From NCBI GenBank assembly GCA_004282895.1, contig SHLQ01000004.1, positions 1-50,547 on the forward strand: 50,547 nt of DNA. The letters run 5' to 3'. Source of the DNA: Acidimicrobiales bacterium (lineage in GTDB: Bacteria > Actinomycetota > Acidimicrobiia > Acidimicrobiales > SHLQ01). The position numbers and the translations under genes were made by a program. Below, in pieces: positions 49,792 to 50,547 of the stretch; position 1 is the stretch's first letter; each line of letters starts with the position of its first letter. The notes beneath the pieces were generated by a model. That model was not told the DNA's origin and searched no databases. It saw only the letters and a list, made by a program, of their open reading frames with translations.

Positions 49792-50547
49792 GTCACGTCC
49801 ACCGGCACGCCGAGCGGAAGGAAACGAACGAGCCGGGCCACATCGTCATTGTGCAGCCGGATACAACCCGAGCTGACGTTGGTGCCGAGCGCCTCCGGCG
49901 CGTTCGTTCCGTGAATCCCCAGCTGCCCCGGACCACCATTGAAGGTCTCGAACGTGTCGCTGAAGCCGGAGAGGCCGTAGGCGAAACTGCCGTAGATGGT
50001 GTCCGGTTCCGGGGGTGCGAGCAGCTCGGTGAGGTAGTACCGCCCGCCGGGGGTGGGGGAGTTCTCCGCGGCGACTCCGGCGACCGCGTCGAACACGGTT
50101 TCATCGCGGTCGAAGACGCGGAGCCGGAAGTCGTCGAGGTCGACGGCGATGCGGTAATGGTGCGCGGTGAGTGTGGCGTCCTCGGTGTGAATCCAGCCGG
50201 TGCTGCCGTTGGGGCGAAGGGGTAGGAGTACCTCCAACCAGTCGTTCGCCGATTCCGTCATGAGGAAGACGAGTGGGCCGCCGGTCGGGGTCGGATTCGC
50301 GATTTCGTGGATGATCTCGCCGTCCGGTTCGTCGAATACGCGCACGACTTCGGTGTTGGCAGTGGCGACGATGGACCGATACGCAAGGTCTCGTGACGCT
50401 TCGGCTTGTTCCTGACTGATCGGATCCGCCGCTGCGGGTTCGACGAGATTTCGCAGCAACGGCGCGTTTGTGGTCGTCGATTCGCCAACGAGTGCCGGTC
50501 GGCCGTTGTCCGGAGTACAGTCCACGATTCCGAGCGCGCCGAGGCCC
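49788..50547 (-). CDS. L,D-transpeptidase (YkuD), N-terminus truncated by window edge
   Basis: LGIHGTNAPEALGTNVSSGCIRLHNDDVARLV active site; reading frame continues to the right window edge (…LGIVDCTPDNG). Confidence 0.9.
   Translation of the reverse strand, partial: GLGALGIVDCTPDNGRPALVGESTTTNAPLLRNLVEPAAADPISQEQAEASRDLAYRSIVATANTEVVRVFDEPDGEIIHEIANPTPTGGPLVFLMTESANDWLEVLLPLRPNGSTGWIHTEDATLTAHHYRIAVDLDDFRLRVFDRDETVFDAVAGVAAENSPTPGGRYYLTELLAPPEPDTIYGSFAYGLSGFSDTFETFNGGPGQLGIHGTNAPEALGTNVSSGCIRLHNDDVARLVRFLPLGVPVDVT

Overview
High-GC actinobacterial chromosome segment, probably Acidimicrobiia-like (inferred from gene content and codon character only). It is densely packed with about 43 protein-coding genes. 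Blocks, left to right: (1) a small repeat cluster, then a biotin carboxylase/BCCP gene divergent from birA; (2) an LCP-family protein plus UDP-glucose dehydrogenase, UDP-xylose synthase-like enzyme and three GT4 glycosyltransferases; (3) a minus-strand nucleotidyltransferase/cofE/cofD/epimerase cluster (F420 side chain); (4) large membrane glycosyltransferase-type proteins, a DUF5719-like protein, ftsH, a DUF3499-like protein, a CPBP protease, a small zinc-ribbon protein and a GtrA-GT2 fusion; (5) a conserved actinobacterial core of manB, Trm112-like, manA, ahcY, comF-like, hpf, secA, prfB, ftsE, ftsX; (6) an accessory stretch with a DUF1801/YdeI-CDGSH fusion, a mycothiol-type formaldehyde dehydrogenase plus MBL hydrolase, an ECF sigma/anti-sigma-like pair divergent from a lipoprotein, a DUF4397/sortase pair, PPK2, a sterol-desaturase-family protein, glpX, a zinc-ribbon repeat protein, a C-terminal J-domain protein, an alpha/beta hydrolase and an L,D-transpeptidase. 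No tRNA, rRNA, CRISPR array, prophage or transposase was recognised. The most interesting candidates are the ECF sigma/Thr-linker anti-sigma/lipoprotein locus with two inverted repeats in its divergent region, the CDGSH fusion, the zinc-ribbon duplicated-domain protein, the left-edge GTACAAGGT repeat cluster, and the near-total lack of spacing at all six convergent gene junctions. All function calls come from reading motifs; no database search was run.
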